Source: CAZYWA01 sp964650975 [NCBI: uncultured bacterium] (GTDB taxonomy: Bacteria; JADJOY01). From it: a stretch of 7,817 nt of DNA. Location of the stretch: contig CAZYWA010000387.1 of the NCBI GenBank assembly GCA_964650975.1, forward strand, positions 1 through 7,817, in the 5' to 3' direction. The stretch's first letter is position 1. The number at the start of each line of letters is the position of its first letter. Shown piece by piece: positions 1-6,496 of the stretch. Both the position numbers and the translations under genes were made by a program. The notes beneath the pieces were generated by a model, which saw nothing but the letters and a program-made list of their open reading frames with translations, made no database searches and was not told where the DNA came from.

Positions 1-17
1 GGCTTTTCAAGCCCCCC

Positions 18-46
18 GCCCCGTCCGGAGTGAATCCGGCCGGGGC
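18..46. repeat. Imperfect GC-rich hairpin
   Basis: Arms GCCCCG (18-23) and CGGGGC (41-46) pair, then a T/C mismatch, then CCGG (25-28) with CCGG (36-39), leaving the 7-nt loop AGTGAAT. There is no T-run on either side, so it is not a standard intrinsic terminator. It could fold on either strand. Confidence 0.5.
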
Positions 47-69
47 CCCACCCCCAAGTCGCTTCGCTT

Positions 70-114
70 CGCTCGCGGGCGCCTCTCGGCGCCGGCCCGA
101 GATCCGCGCGAGCG
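70..114. repeat. Nested stem with inner GGCGCC hairpin
   Basis: CGCTCGCG (70-77) is the exact reverse complement of CGCGAGCG (107-114). Inside it, GGCGCC (78-83) and GGCGCC (88-93) pair across a TCTC loop. The inner hairpin begins at the very next base after the outer left arm, so the two helices could stack. The outer structure ends at the base before the next stem begins (115). Confidence 0.55.
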
Positions 115-159
115 GTCGGTTCGGGGAGTGGACGCCGATTGGAAGCGCCCCGAACCGAC
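115..159 (-). terminator. 12-bp inverted repeat, possible terminator of the S9 peptidase gene
   Basis: GTCGGTTCGGGG (115-126) is the exact reverse complement of CCCCGAACCGAC (148-159), with a 21-nt loop. The right arm lies 38 nt downstream of the peptidase stop codon on the minus strand, the right place for a terminator or an mRNA-stabilising 3' hairpin. No T-run follows on the minus strand (the next bases are GC-rich), so a classic intrinsic terminator is not supported. The inverted repeat is certain; its role is inferred. Confidence 0.35.
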
Positions 160-197
160 GGACGGGGAAAACGCTCACATGCTCCGAGAAGCACCGC

Positions 198-2732
198 TCA
201 CGACGCCGCTGGTTTTCGGGGCGGCGCGTTCTTCACGTACTGGTCGAACCAACGCAGCTCTTCGTAGGCGAGCTGCTCGTTCGACTCCATCGCCGAGTAC
301 CAGTGCGGCTCGTGGGGCAGCATGACGAGGCGCGCGATGCCGCCGGTGCCGCGGATCGCTTCGTAGAGCTTGACCGCCTGGAGCGGTGTCGTGCCGGGGT
401 TCGCGTCGTCCATGCCGTGCACGATCAGCAACGGCGCCTTCAACTGGTTGGCGAAGAAGAACGGTGAGACCTTCAGGTAGACGCTCTGCGCTTCCCACAC
501 CGAGCGGCGTTCGTTCTGGAAGCCGAACGGGGTGAGCGTCTTGTTGTAGGAGCCGCTGGTCGCGACGCCGGCACGGAACAGATCGGTGTGCGCGGCCAGG
601 TTCGCCGTCATCAAGGCGCCGTGGCTGTGTCCGGTGACGCCGATGCGATCTCGGTCGACGACCCCGAGCGCCACCGCTTCGTCGACGGCCGCGCGCGCAT
701 CGGCCTCGAGCTGCTCGAGGTACGTGTCGTAGGCCTTCTTCGGATCTCCCACGATCGGGAAGGCCGCGTCGTCGATGATCGCGTAGCCCGAGAGCAGGAG
801 CAGCCGGTAGTCGTGTAGCCGGGTGAAGCGCTGGTCCGATCCCGTGATCTGCGCGGCGGTCGCGGCCTCGGCGTAGTCGAGGGGATACGCGTAGAGAATG
901 GCAGGCACGCGGGTGCCTTCCTGGTAGCCCGGTGGCGTGTAGAGCTTGAACGACAGCTCGGTGCCGTCCGCGCGCTTGTATTTCACGAGCCGTTTCCGGA
1001 TCGCGCGCACCTCTGGCGTCGGATCCGGGATGTGGGTCACCGGGTGCGCCGTCGACGAGATCGCGGCATCGCCCTCGGGTGGCGGCGCGCCCGGCGCCGC
1101 CTCGCCGAGCGCGCGCAGCATGGCGTTCGGCGGGTCCGCCGGGGACTGGTGCCAGGTCAGGAACGAGTGGCTGGTGGCGTCGGTGAACGCCAGGAACTCT
1201 TCCAGCGCATTCTTGTCGCTGCGAAACAGCCGCTCGGATTTGCGCGTGTCGAGGTCGAGCCGATCGAGGAACGGCCGGTCTCCCTCCGGAGACCCACCCT
1301 CGCCATGCAGGAAGATCGCGTTGCCCTCCTGGCGCACGACCTGCTCCCCGTTCGGCAGCACGCGATACACCGGGTCGCCCGGGTCCTTGTAGTGCTCGTC
1401 GCTCGACATGTCCCACAGGAGGCTCGGCCGGACCTGCGACCGGTCGACGTCGACGACGAACGTCCTCTGCCAGTGGCGATTGTCGTCGTATTCGTGGAGC
1501 AGGCCGGTGCCGCGCTGCTCGCCCCATTCGATGCCCTGGTAGCGCTGCTCGACGCGCAGGATCTCGACGGGTGGGTCCGTGAACGGCGCGCGTTGCACCA
1601 TCAGCGTGTCGCGCGCGGGCACCTGCGCCTTCCAGTCGCCACCGTCCTGCGCCTCGGCCCAGACCAGCGTCGCGGGCTCCGTCGGCCGCCAGGAGAAAGC
1701 CCGCGGTCCGGTGGGCACGCCGTGGATCGGCACGCGATCGGCGACCGGCAGCTTCGCGAGCACCTTGGTCACGTGGCCGGCGCGATCCCAGACCTCGACG
1801 TCGTGTGCGAACCGGCCGTACGTGGTGACGTACGAATACGGCTTGCGGATCGTGGTCACCAGGATGTGCTCGCCATCGGGCGCGGCGTCGACGTCCGACA
1901 GCACGGCTGGTTGGCCGATACGGGAGATCGCGCCGCTCGCCACGTCGACCAGCGCCAGCTGGCTGGTCGCGTAATAGTCGAAGAGGTCCTCGTCGTGCTT
2001 GCTGGTCAACGTGTCGCGCGCTTCGTACGTGCTGCTTTCGCCCGACCGGCCGTCGGTCTCCTGGATGCTCGGGCCGTCGGCGAGGACCGACGCGGCCGGA
2101 GGCGGCCCGGCGTGCTCGGGCACCAGCTTGACGAGCAGCGTCTTCTGGTCGGGCATCCACTGAAGCGTGCTGCCGAGCATCGGGTCGAGCGCCGCGTCGC
2201 CGAGGCGCCGTGTGGCGCCGGTCGCCGCTTCGCCGACCCACAGCTCGACGGCGTCGGCCGAGGTGTTGCGGAACGCGAAACGGCTACCGTCGGCGGACCA
2301 CGCCACTCCGTCGGCACAGCCACCCGCCGGCAGCGTCACGGGCGTCTCCCGGCTGGTCGGCACGTCGACCAGTGTCAGGCTGCGTGCGCAGGGCGAGACG
2401 CCGTAGCCGCCCGGAGTGTCGTGCTTGCGCCGCGTCCGCGGCTCGACCCGGACGCCGGCGAGCTTGAGGAACGGCTCCGCGACCTGGGCGATCGGCGGAT
2501 ACTCGACCCACGACACCAGCAGGATGGTGTCGCCTCGGGGGCTCACGTACGGCTGCGGCGGGGACGGCGCGTGCAGCACGTCGAGGACGTTCTTCGGCGG
2601 CTGGTCGTAGCCCGACTTCGTGGCCGACGGCGAGGGCGGCTCGGAGGCCGGCCCCCGCTGGGCGGTCCGAGCGCATCCTGCGGCCAAGAACAGAATCGTG
2701 AAGGCGACGAAGTGAACGTTTCCGCGACGCAT
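198..2732 (-). CDS. S9 family serine peptidase, glutamyl endopeptidase-like, predicted lipoprotein
   Basis: An 844-residue prolyl-oligopeptidase-clan serine peptidase expected to cleave peptides outside the cytoplasm. The N-terminus is a lipoprotein signal ending in LAAGC (Cys20). Residues about 45-580 look like a beta-propeller and carry DEDLFDYYATSQL (from residue 247). Residues about 590-840 form the alpha/beta-hydrolase domain with LTPFGFQNE and NPGT. These motifs match, from memory, the plant chloroplast glutamyl endopeptidase group. The predicted triad is Ser703 (in GHSHG), Asp776 (in HGMDD) and His810 (in HEPHW). The plant enzymes as I recall have GHSYG and HESHG, so residues beside the Ser and His differ. 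The ATG at 2732 is fixed by the signal peptide and an in-frame TAG 12 nt upstream. No clear Shine-Dalgarno is visible. Family assignment is firm; Glu preference is inferred. Confidence 0.93.
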   Translation of the reverse strand: MRRGNVHFVAFTILFLAAGCARTAQRGPASEPPSPSATKSGYDQPPKNVLDVLHAPSPPQPYVSPRGDTILLVSWVEYPPIAQVAEPFLKLAGVRVEPRTRRKHDTPGGYGVSPCARSLTLVDVPTSRETPVTLPAGGCADGVAWSADGSRFAFRNTSADAVELWVGEAATGATRRLGDAALDPMLGSTLQWMPDQKTLLVKLVPEHAGPPPAASVLADGPSIQETDGRSGESSTYEARDTLTSKHDEDLFDYYATSQLALVDVASGAISRIGQPAVLSDVDAAPDGEHILVTTIRKPYSYVTTYGRFAHDVEVWDRAGHVTKVLAKLPVADRVPIHGVPTGPRAFSWRPTEPATLVWAEAQDGGDWKAQVPARDTLMVQRAPFTDPPVEILRVEQRYQGIEWGEQRGTGLLHEYDDNRHWQRTFVVDVDRSQVRPSLLWDMSSDEHYKDPGDPVYRVLPNGEQVVRQEGNAIFLHGEGGSPEGDRPFLDRLDLDTRKSERLFRSDKNALEEFLAFTDATSHSFLTWHQSPADPPNAMLRALGEAAPGAPPPEGDAAISSTAHPVTHIPDPTPEVRAIRKRLVKYKRADGTELSFKLYTPPGYQEGTRVPAILYAYPLDYAEAATAAQITGSDQRFTRLHDYRLLLLSGYAIIDDAAFPIVGDPKKAYDTYLEQLEADARAAVDEAVALGVVDRDRIGVTGHSHGALMTANLAAHTDLFRAGVATSGSYNKTLTPFGFQNERRSVWEAQSVYLKVSPFFFANQLKAPLLIVHGMDDANPGTTPLQAVKLYEAIRGTGGIARLVMLPHEPHWYSAMESNEQLAYEELRWFDQYVKNAPPRKPAAS

Positions 2733-2798
2733 CCGCAGAAGCTAATTCCCAAAGCCCTGGCCCTCAACGATGTCGCGGTGCGCTCAGAGGGCGTGGAC

Positions 2799-2849
2799 AA
2801 GATCGGTTCATTACCGGGAGCGCTTCCTCCGAACCGATCTTTTGCTTTG
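2799..2849 (+). repeat. 11-bp inverted repeat followed by a T-rich tract
   Basis: AAGATCGGTTC (2799-2809) is the exact reverse complement of GAACCGATCTT (2831-2841), with a 21-nt loop. The plus strand continues TTTGCTTTGG, giving a T-rich tail. It could be a weak rightward terminator, although the gene to the left is transcribed leftward, away from it. It could equally be an operator or leader hairpin for the peptidase gene, whose start codon is 67 nt away. The arms share the core TCGGTTC with the inverted repeat at 115-159. Confidence 0.45.
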
Positions 2850-2889
2850 GAGGGACGCGGTCCCTCGCGTCCGCAGCGTCTGAACCAAG

Positions 2890-2988
2890 ATGGACGCCTG
2901 CGGCTCCGAGGGACCGCAGCCCTCCGACGACCAGGCGCAGACGCTGGAGCGGTTCCCCGCCACGCCTGCCGCTGATCCAAGCGGCTGA
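2890..2988 (+). CDS. Doubtful 32-residue open frame
   Basis: An ATG at 2890 opens 32 codons ending in TGA at 2986-2988. The product would be a small acidic, Asp/Pro-rich peptide beginning MDACGSEG and ending AADPSG, with no signal peptide, membrane segment or motif I recognise. There is no Shine-Dalgarno upstream. Its last codons overlap the terminator-like hairpin at 2968-2985 and its stop sits just before the T-run. Such short open frames are common by chance in high-GC DNA. It is listed only because it ends exactly at the terminator. Confidence 0.12.
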   Translation: MDACGSEGPQPSDDQAQTLERFPATPAADPSG

Positions 2989-2998
2989 ATTTTCTTTC
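2968..2998 (+). terminator. Rho-independent terminator-like hairpin, rightward
   Basis: GCCGCT (2968-2973) pairs with AGCGGC (2980-2985) across the 6-nt loop GATCCA. It is followed by TGAATTTTCTTT, one of the few T-rich tracts in this GC-rich window. The order stem then T-run fits termination of plus-strand transcription. Both flanking genes are on the minus strand, so no annotated gene would use it; that is what makes it notable. The stem is short. Confidence 0.4.
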
Positions 2999-3065
2999 GT
3001 CTACGCCCTCCGAATGAATCGCACTTCTTTCGGGGCGAGGGACTGGAACAGCCCCTCGAGGAAAC

Positions 3066-5669
3066 TCACCGATGCTCGAGGCGGACGCGGTCGATCCACA
3101 GCTCGCTCGAACCGAGCTTGGTGAGGCGGACGACGGGGCCGGCGCCTTGCGGAATGTCGAAGTCGAGGGCGAAGGCGCGGTAGCTCTCCGGCGTGAGCTC
3201 GCCGGTGCGGATCACGCGCCGCGCGAGCTCGGTGTTGTAGATGTTGTCGACCACGCGCACCTCGAGCGCGGGCTCGGCGGTGTTGCCGGACGCCGCGTCG
3301 CCCAAGCGCACCTCGACCTCGAGGTGCTGCGGGCCGCCCACCGCGCCGTCGAGCGACACCCGCGCGATGCGCTTGCCGCGCCGCACCGTGGCCGGAACGC
3401 GCAGCACGTTTCCCTGAACGTCCTGGGCCGGCTCGCCCTGCAGGGGATCGATGGTGTCGTGTCCGTCGTCGCCGTCCACGGTGTAGGTGGCCACCAGGTT
3501 GGTGCGCATGAGCTGGTCCGGCGACTCGTGGCCGCGGGCCGACGAGAGTACCCAGCCGAATGGGTGGCGCACGATCGCGTCGAGGATCGTCGAGCGAGCG
3601 CCGTCACGGTCGGGCAAGAGCGTCGGGTCGACCCGCGGCATCCTGAACGCAGCAGCGCCGTCGTAAACGACCGCGATCGCGGCGATCGTCAGAAGCGCAA
3701 CCGGAAGAGCCGCCATCCGCGGAAAATCCTCGCGGGCACCGGCGGAGCGCCGAGCGCGGATCAGCACCAGGGCCGTGACGCCGCCGAGCACCGCCAGCCA
3801 GTAGCCGGCGGCGGGCCACACGGCATCCTTCCCGGCCGGTGGCAGCGCCACCATCGGGAAGCTCAGCGCGGTTCGGTAGCCGAAACCGGTTTCGCCCCGC
3901 AGCACCGGCTGAAGCCGGGTGAAGTTGCGGGTGAAGGTGAAGGCGCTTTCGACCGACAGGGCGAGGAGCACCACCGCGAGCGCCGCGATCACGCGGTCGC
4001 GGCGCGCCACGCGCGCGATTTCCGTGAAGCCCATCGCCGCGAACGGCGCCACCGCGGCTACCAGCCGGGCCGGGCTCGAGCCGCCGCCCCACCAGTCGAA
4101 ATGCCCGGCCGCGAGCAGCACGATCGTGGCGGCAAGGAGCCCGAGGCGGATCACACGTCCCGGATGGGTGCGCGCGGCGAGCCACAATCCGGCGGGCGCC
4201 AACGCGTAGACCGGTGCCAGCGGTAGCACGCCGAAACGGCGATCGAACACCAGTCCGGCGAGCGCGCGCGGGATGCGGTGGATCTCGACCGGCGCGTTTC
4301 CGGGGATCACCTCCCACATCGCAGTGGGCAGAATGCTGCCGGTGATCCGGTAGTAGTAGAGCGCCTGCAGGCCGAGGACTCCGAGGTACGTCGCGAGAAA
4401 CGCCGCGAGCGCCTGGACGTCGCGCGGGTGGCGCACGACGAACCACACCGCCAGGAACAGGCTCGCGGGCGCGAAGCGATTGTGCAGCCACGCCAGGTAA
4501 CCGGTGAGGAATCCCAGCCACGCGGCGCGCGCCGCGCTGGCCGGCGGCCCGAGCTCCAGGTGGCGCACCACGATCAAGAGCACGAGGCCGGCGGCCGCCT
4601 CCGGGTAGTACTGGAAGTGGAACGGCAGCACCGGGATGGTGAGTCCCGTCACCAGCGCGACTCCCGCGGCGAGCCACGGCGAGCGCGTGGCGTCGCGCAG
4701 GAAGCGGTAGAGCGCGGTGATCCACGCCGCGAAGATCGCCGCGGCGAGCAGGCTGGTGACGGTCAGGTCGGTTGGGAACCCAGGCTCGATCCAGTCGTGC
4801 GGCGAGAGCTGCAAGCGGTCGATCGCATAAGCCGGGAGCAGCAGGAACGAGAGCCCCGGCAGATGGATCTGATAGAGCCCGCCGTTCTTGCCGTTGATGA
4901 ACCATCCGTTCGCGTGCGACGCGCGGTTGAACGTGGCCGGGGCGTGGCCGCGTACGATCGACACCGCGTCGCGCGCCATCTGCGGCACCTCTTCCGCGAT
5001 GGTCCGAGCGAGCGCCCGCGGAAAATCGAGCCAGTGCACGTCCGCGGGCCGCACTTGCTCGAAGTCGCGCAGTCCGCCGAGATCGAAGCCCTGGGTCTCG
5101 ATCAGCACCTCGCAGAAACGCAGGTACTTGGGCTCGTCGCCGCCGATCAGCGACTGGAAGCGGCTGACGGGCGACGCGGCGAGCGACGCGGCGACAGCCA
5201 CGCCGAACACCACCCACGTGAGGCGCACGCGCCGTGGCTCGGCTTGAAGCCGGCCGAGGAGCTCGCGCTCGACGCTCGGGTCCGCCACCAACTGCAGCCA
5301 TCGCAGGCCGCACCAGATCAGCGCGACGACCACCACCGCGCCGCGGGCCTCGTAGGTGAAGTGGCTGAGCGGCTGCAGGAAGAGCGAGCCGGGTGCCAGC
5401 AGTCGCAGGTAGGGAAGGAGGAGCAGCGAAAGCAGCCAGAGCGGTCGCAGGACGGCGACCGGCAGACGGAAGCGCCGATCCAGCCGCGCGTGAACCGCGA
5501 CGGCGGCGAGCAGCATGCCCACCGCGAGCCGCTTGCTGGCCGTCACCAGCACGAACGCCGGAGCGGGATCGCCGGGGACCGGAACCCACCGGCCACTCGC
5601 GAGCCACGCGGTGATCGCGGCCAGCAGCACCAGCGCCGCGATCTCGAGCTTCTCGCGGCGCGAGCCCAC
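3066..5669 (-). CDS. Large polytopic membrane protein, GT-C glycosyltransferase-like
   Basis: An 867-residue protein with roughly 15 hydrophobic segments, the first near 9-25, 38-60, 71-92, 110-128 and 148-166, the last at 652-671, then a soluble C-terminal region (672-867). After the fifth segment comes GGDEPKYL with Asp178-Glu179, the acidic pair expected in the first extracytoplasmic loop of GT-C enzymes using lipid-linked sugars. Other family-like motifs are LYQIHLPGLSFLLLPAYA, YYPEAAAGL, LAWLHNRFAP and WWGGGSSPARL. In typical members the acidic pair follows the first membrane helix, so the extra N-terminal helices are odd. The C-terminus looks beta-rich and may bind sugar. The start is GTG, 2 nt after the upstream stop, with AGGAG at 5681-5685 inside that gene, suggesting coupling. 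Substrate is unknown, and activity is inferred from motifs only. Confidence 0.8.
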   Translation of the reverse strand: MGSRREKLEIAALVLLAAITAWLASGRWVPVPGDPAPAFVLVTASKRLAVGMLLAAVAVHARLDRRFRLPVAVLRPLWLLSLLLLPYLRLLAPGSLFLQPLSHFTYEARGAVVVVALIWCGLRWLQLVADPSVERELLGRLQAEPRRVRLTWVVFGVAVAASLAASPVSRFQSLIGGDEPKYLRFCEVLIETQGFDLGGLRDFEQVRPADVHWLDFPRALARTIAEEVPQMARDAVSIVRGHAPATFNRASHANGWFINGKNGGLYQIHLPGLSFLLLPAYAIDRLQLSPHDWIEPGFPTDLTVTSLLAAAIFAAWITALYRFLRDATRSPWLAAGVALVTGLTIPVLPFHFQYYPEAAAGLVLLIVVRHLELGPPASAARAAWLGFLTGYLAWLHNRFAPASLFLAVWFVVRHPRDVQALAAFLATYLGVLGLQALYYYRITGSILPTAMWEVIPGNAPVEIHRIPRALAGLVFDRRFGVLPLAPVYALAPAGLWLAARTHPGRVIRLGLLAATIVLLAAGHFDWWGGGSSPARLVAAVAPFAAMGFTEIARVARRDRVIAALAVVLLALSVESAFTFTRNFTRLQPVLRGETGFGYRTALSFPMVALPPAGKDAVWPAAGYWLAVLGGVTALVLIRARRSAGAREDFPRMAALPVALLTIAAIAVVYDGAAAFRMPRVDPTLLPDRDGARSTILDAIVRHPFGWVLSSARGHESPDQLMRTNLVATYTVDGDDGHDTIDPLQGEPAQDVQGNVLRVPATVRRGKRIARVSLDGAVGGPQHLEVEVRLGDAASGNTAEPALEVRVVDNIYNTELARRVIRTGELTPESYRAFALDFDIPQGAGPVVRLTKLGSSELWIDRVRLEHR

Positions 5670-5671
5670 GC

Positions 5672-6496
5672 TCAGTCGCTCTCCTTGGGCGGACCTCGCC
5701 AGACGCGCCCGGGGAGCTCACCGGATTCGAGCCGCGGCTCGACCTCCGCCCATCTCTCGGCGACTCTCTGCGCGCGCGCCGGGTCGGCGGCGAGCGTCGT
5801 GGTCGCAAGCGAGTCCATGGTGCGGATCGCTTCGGGCAGCCGGCTCTTGGCCATGCTCAAGAGCCAGCTCTCGGGAACGATGCTCATCACACCCTTGAGC
5901 GCGAACGCGAACTGGAACACGCCCAGCGTTTGCTTCCGCTCCGGGTCCCAGAGATACGAGTGGACGCCCTCGTTGCGCTGGAACTCGCCGACGATCTGGT
6001 GAAACGTCTGACCGGTGGGCGGGTCGGCGTACTCGGCGATCGACGTGAAGTGATAGGTGAGCCACAGGAACGGGTTGATCGTCATGTAGAAGATCTTGCC
6101 GGTGGGCCAGGTCTTGAGGATCGAGACGCCGGTGATCTCCTTGAAGTTGTGGACCGCGAGCACCGAGTCGGTGGCGATGTCGAACACCGCCACCGGGTTG
6201 TTCTTCATGTAGCCGATGCCGCGCGCCATGCGGTCTTCCTTGCTGTAGTCGACGATCTGCACGGCGATCTCGCCGGCCTGCACCTTGGTCCACTCGTCGG
6301 CGGTCAGGTGGACGTCCTTGGCGTCGGGGATCGGCAAGAGCGGAGTGGTGTTCTCGAGCACCTTGAGCTCGGGAGGCACGTCCTCCGGTTTGATCATCTC
6401 GCCGGCGCGGGCCGCGAGCGGGACGGCGAGCGAAGTGGCGAGGACCATGGCGAGCAAGAGCCACGTCGAGTGCGAGGCGTTCGACGATCGTTTCAC
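5672..6496 (-). CDS. Secreted SRPBCC (START/Bet v1-like) protein, paralog 2
   Basis: A 274-residue exported protein. Residues 1-31 form a Sec signal peptide (KR, hydrophobic stretch 12-28, cleavage after ARA at about 31). The mature part, about 55-245, looks like the SRPBCC fold, whose members enclose hydrophobic ligands in a helix-grip cavity: DVHL (61-64), a GEIAVQIV strand, KEDRMARGIGY, then an ALKG strand and the long C-terminal helix after IVPES. It ends with SGELPGRVW, also present in the neighbouring gene, showing tandem duplication. The mature part has no cysteine. The GTG start at 6496 is chosen because GAGGAG sits 8 nt upstream (6505-6510) and the GTG overlaps the previous stop as GTGA. 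A longer open frame continues upstream but runs through the neighbour out of frame. Ligand unknown; fold assignment is from pattern, not search. Confidence 0.82.
   Translation of the reverse strand: MKRSSNASHSTWLLLAMVLATSLAVPLAARAGEMIKPEDVPPELKVLENTTPLLPIPDAKDVHLTADEWTKVQAGEIAVQIVDYSKEDRMARGIGYMKNNPVAVFDIATDSVLAVHNFKEITGVSILKTWPTGKIFYMTINPFLWLTYHFTSIAEYADPPTGQTFHQIVGEFQRNEGVHSYLWDPERKQTLGVFQFAFALKGVMSIVPESWLLSMAKSRLPEAIRTMDSLATTTLAADPARAQRVAERWAEVEPRLESGELPGRVWRGPPKESD
5681..5686 (-). promoter_or_regulatory. Shine-Dalgarno for the membrane-protein gene
   Basis: The minus strand reads AAGGAG here, 11 nt before the GTG at 5669. It lies within the last codons of the upstream SRPBCC gene, so ribosomes finishing that gene would reach it. 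This supports the GTG start and coupling. Confidence 0.55.

Larger units (their letters stand above)
1..197. other. Gene-free, hairpin-rich stretch downstream of the S9 peptidase
   Basis: No convincing gene is seen here on either strand; the open frames crossing it are antisense or out of frame to the peptidase. The stretch is packed with inverted repeats: a short 5-bp hairpin at 1-13, an imperfect hairpin at 18-46 (6 bp, one mismatch, 4 bp, 7-nt loop), an 8-bp stem 70-77/107-114 enclosing a 6-bp hairpin 78-83/88-93, and a 12-bp stem 115-126/148-159. A short CGCTT-type tandem lies at about 61-75. It may act as the 3' untranslated or terminator region of the leftward peptidase gene, or hold part of an unseen element beyond the window edge. 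Confidence 0.6.
2799..2998 (+). ncRNA. Candidate structured RNA ending in a terminator-like hairpin
   Basis: Five inverted repeats lie in 190 bases: an 11-bp stem 2799-2809/2831-2841; a 7-bp hairpin GAGGGAC-GCG-GTCCCTC at 2850-2866; a 9-bp stem CAGCGTCTG/CAGACGCTG at 2874-2882/2938-2946; inside that, a 6-bp stem CTGCGG/CCGCAG at 2898-2903/2914-2919; and a 6-bp hairpin 2968-2985 followed by ATTTTCTTT. The nested pair and the closing U-rich hairpin give the layout of a small structured RNA read rightward. Stems would also form on the minus strand, where the segment would be part of the peptidase leader. No known RNA family was recognised and no promoter was found. High GC makes some chance stems likely, so this is a hypothesis. 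Confidence 0.3.
2733..3065. other. 333-bp gap rich in inverted repeats
   Basis: This gap lies between the stop of the membrane-protein gene and the start of the peptidase gene, both on the minus strand. It should hold the peptidase promoter, but I could not find a convincing -35/-10 pair; a TTGAGG-like box near 2760 followed by a weak TAGCTT near 2740 is too poor to call. Bases 2799-2995 contain five inverted repeats and two T-rich tracts on the plus strand, described separately. No protein-coding gene is well supported; a 32-codon open frame at 2890-2988 on the plus strand is only a candidate. Confidence 0.6.

Noticed and set aside
1032-2975. Long open frame on the plus strand, antisense to the peptidase
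   Set aside because: It is Arg/Val/Asp-rich with no recognisable domain, and lies opposite a gene with clear family motifs. High GC content leaves few stops in the mirror frame.
3036-3058. CGAGGG/CCCTCG hairpin just after the membrane-protein stop
   Set aside because: The 6-bp stem is followed on the minus strand by CCCCGAAAGAA, not a T-run, so terminator function is unsupported.
3066-5669. Naming the membrane protein arnT or a PMT mannosyltransferase
   Set aside because: Only a short acidic motif and general topology match. The N-terminal helices and C-terminal domain differ, and no lipid A modification genes are nearby.
3604-5808. Long minus-strand open frame in another phase over the membrane protein
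   Set aside because: Arg/Ala/Gly-rich low-information sequence; the overlapping frame gives coherent membrane helices and family motifs.
4278-6002. Long plus-strand open frame antisense to the membrane protein and SRPBCC gene
   Set aside because: Composition is dominated by Arg, Glu, Gln and His, typical of the complement of a hydrophobic high-GC gene. It crosses the real gene boundary without regard to it.
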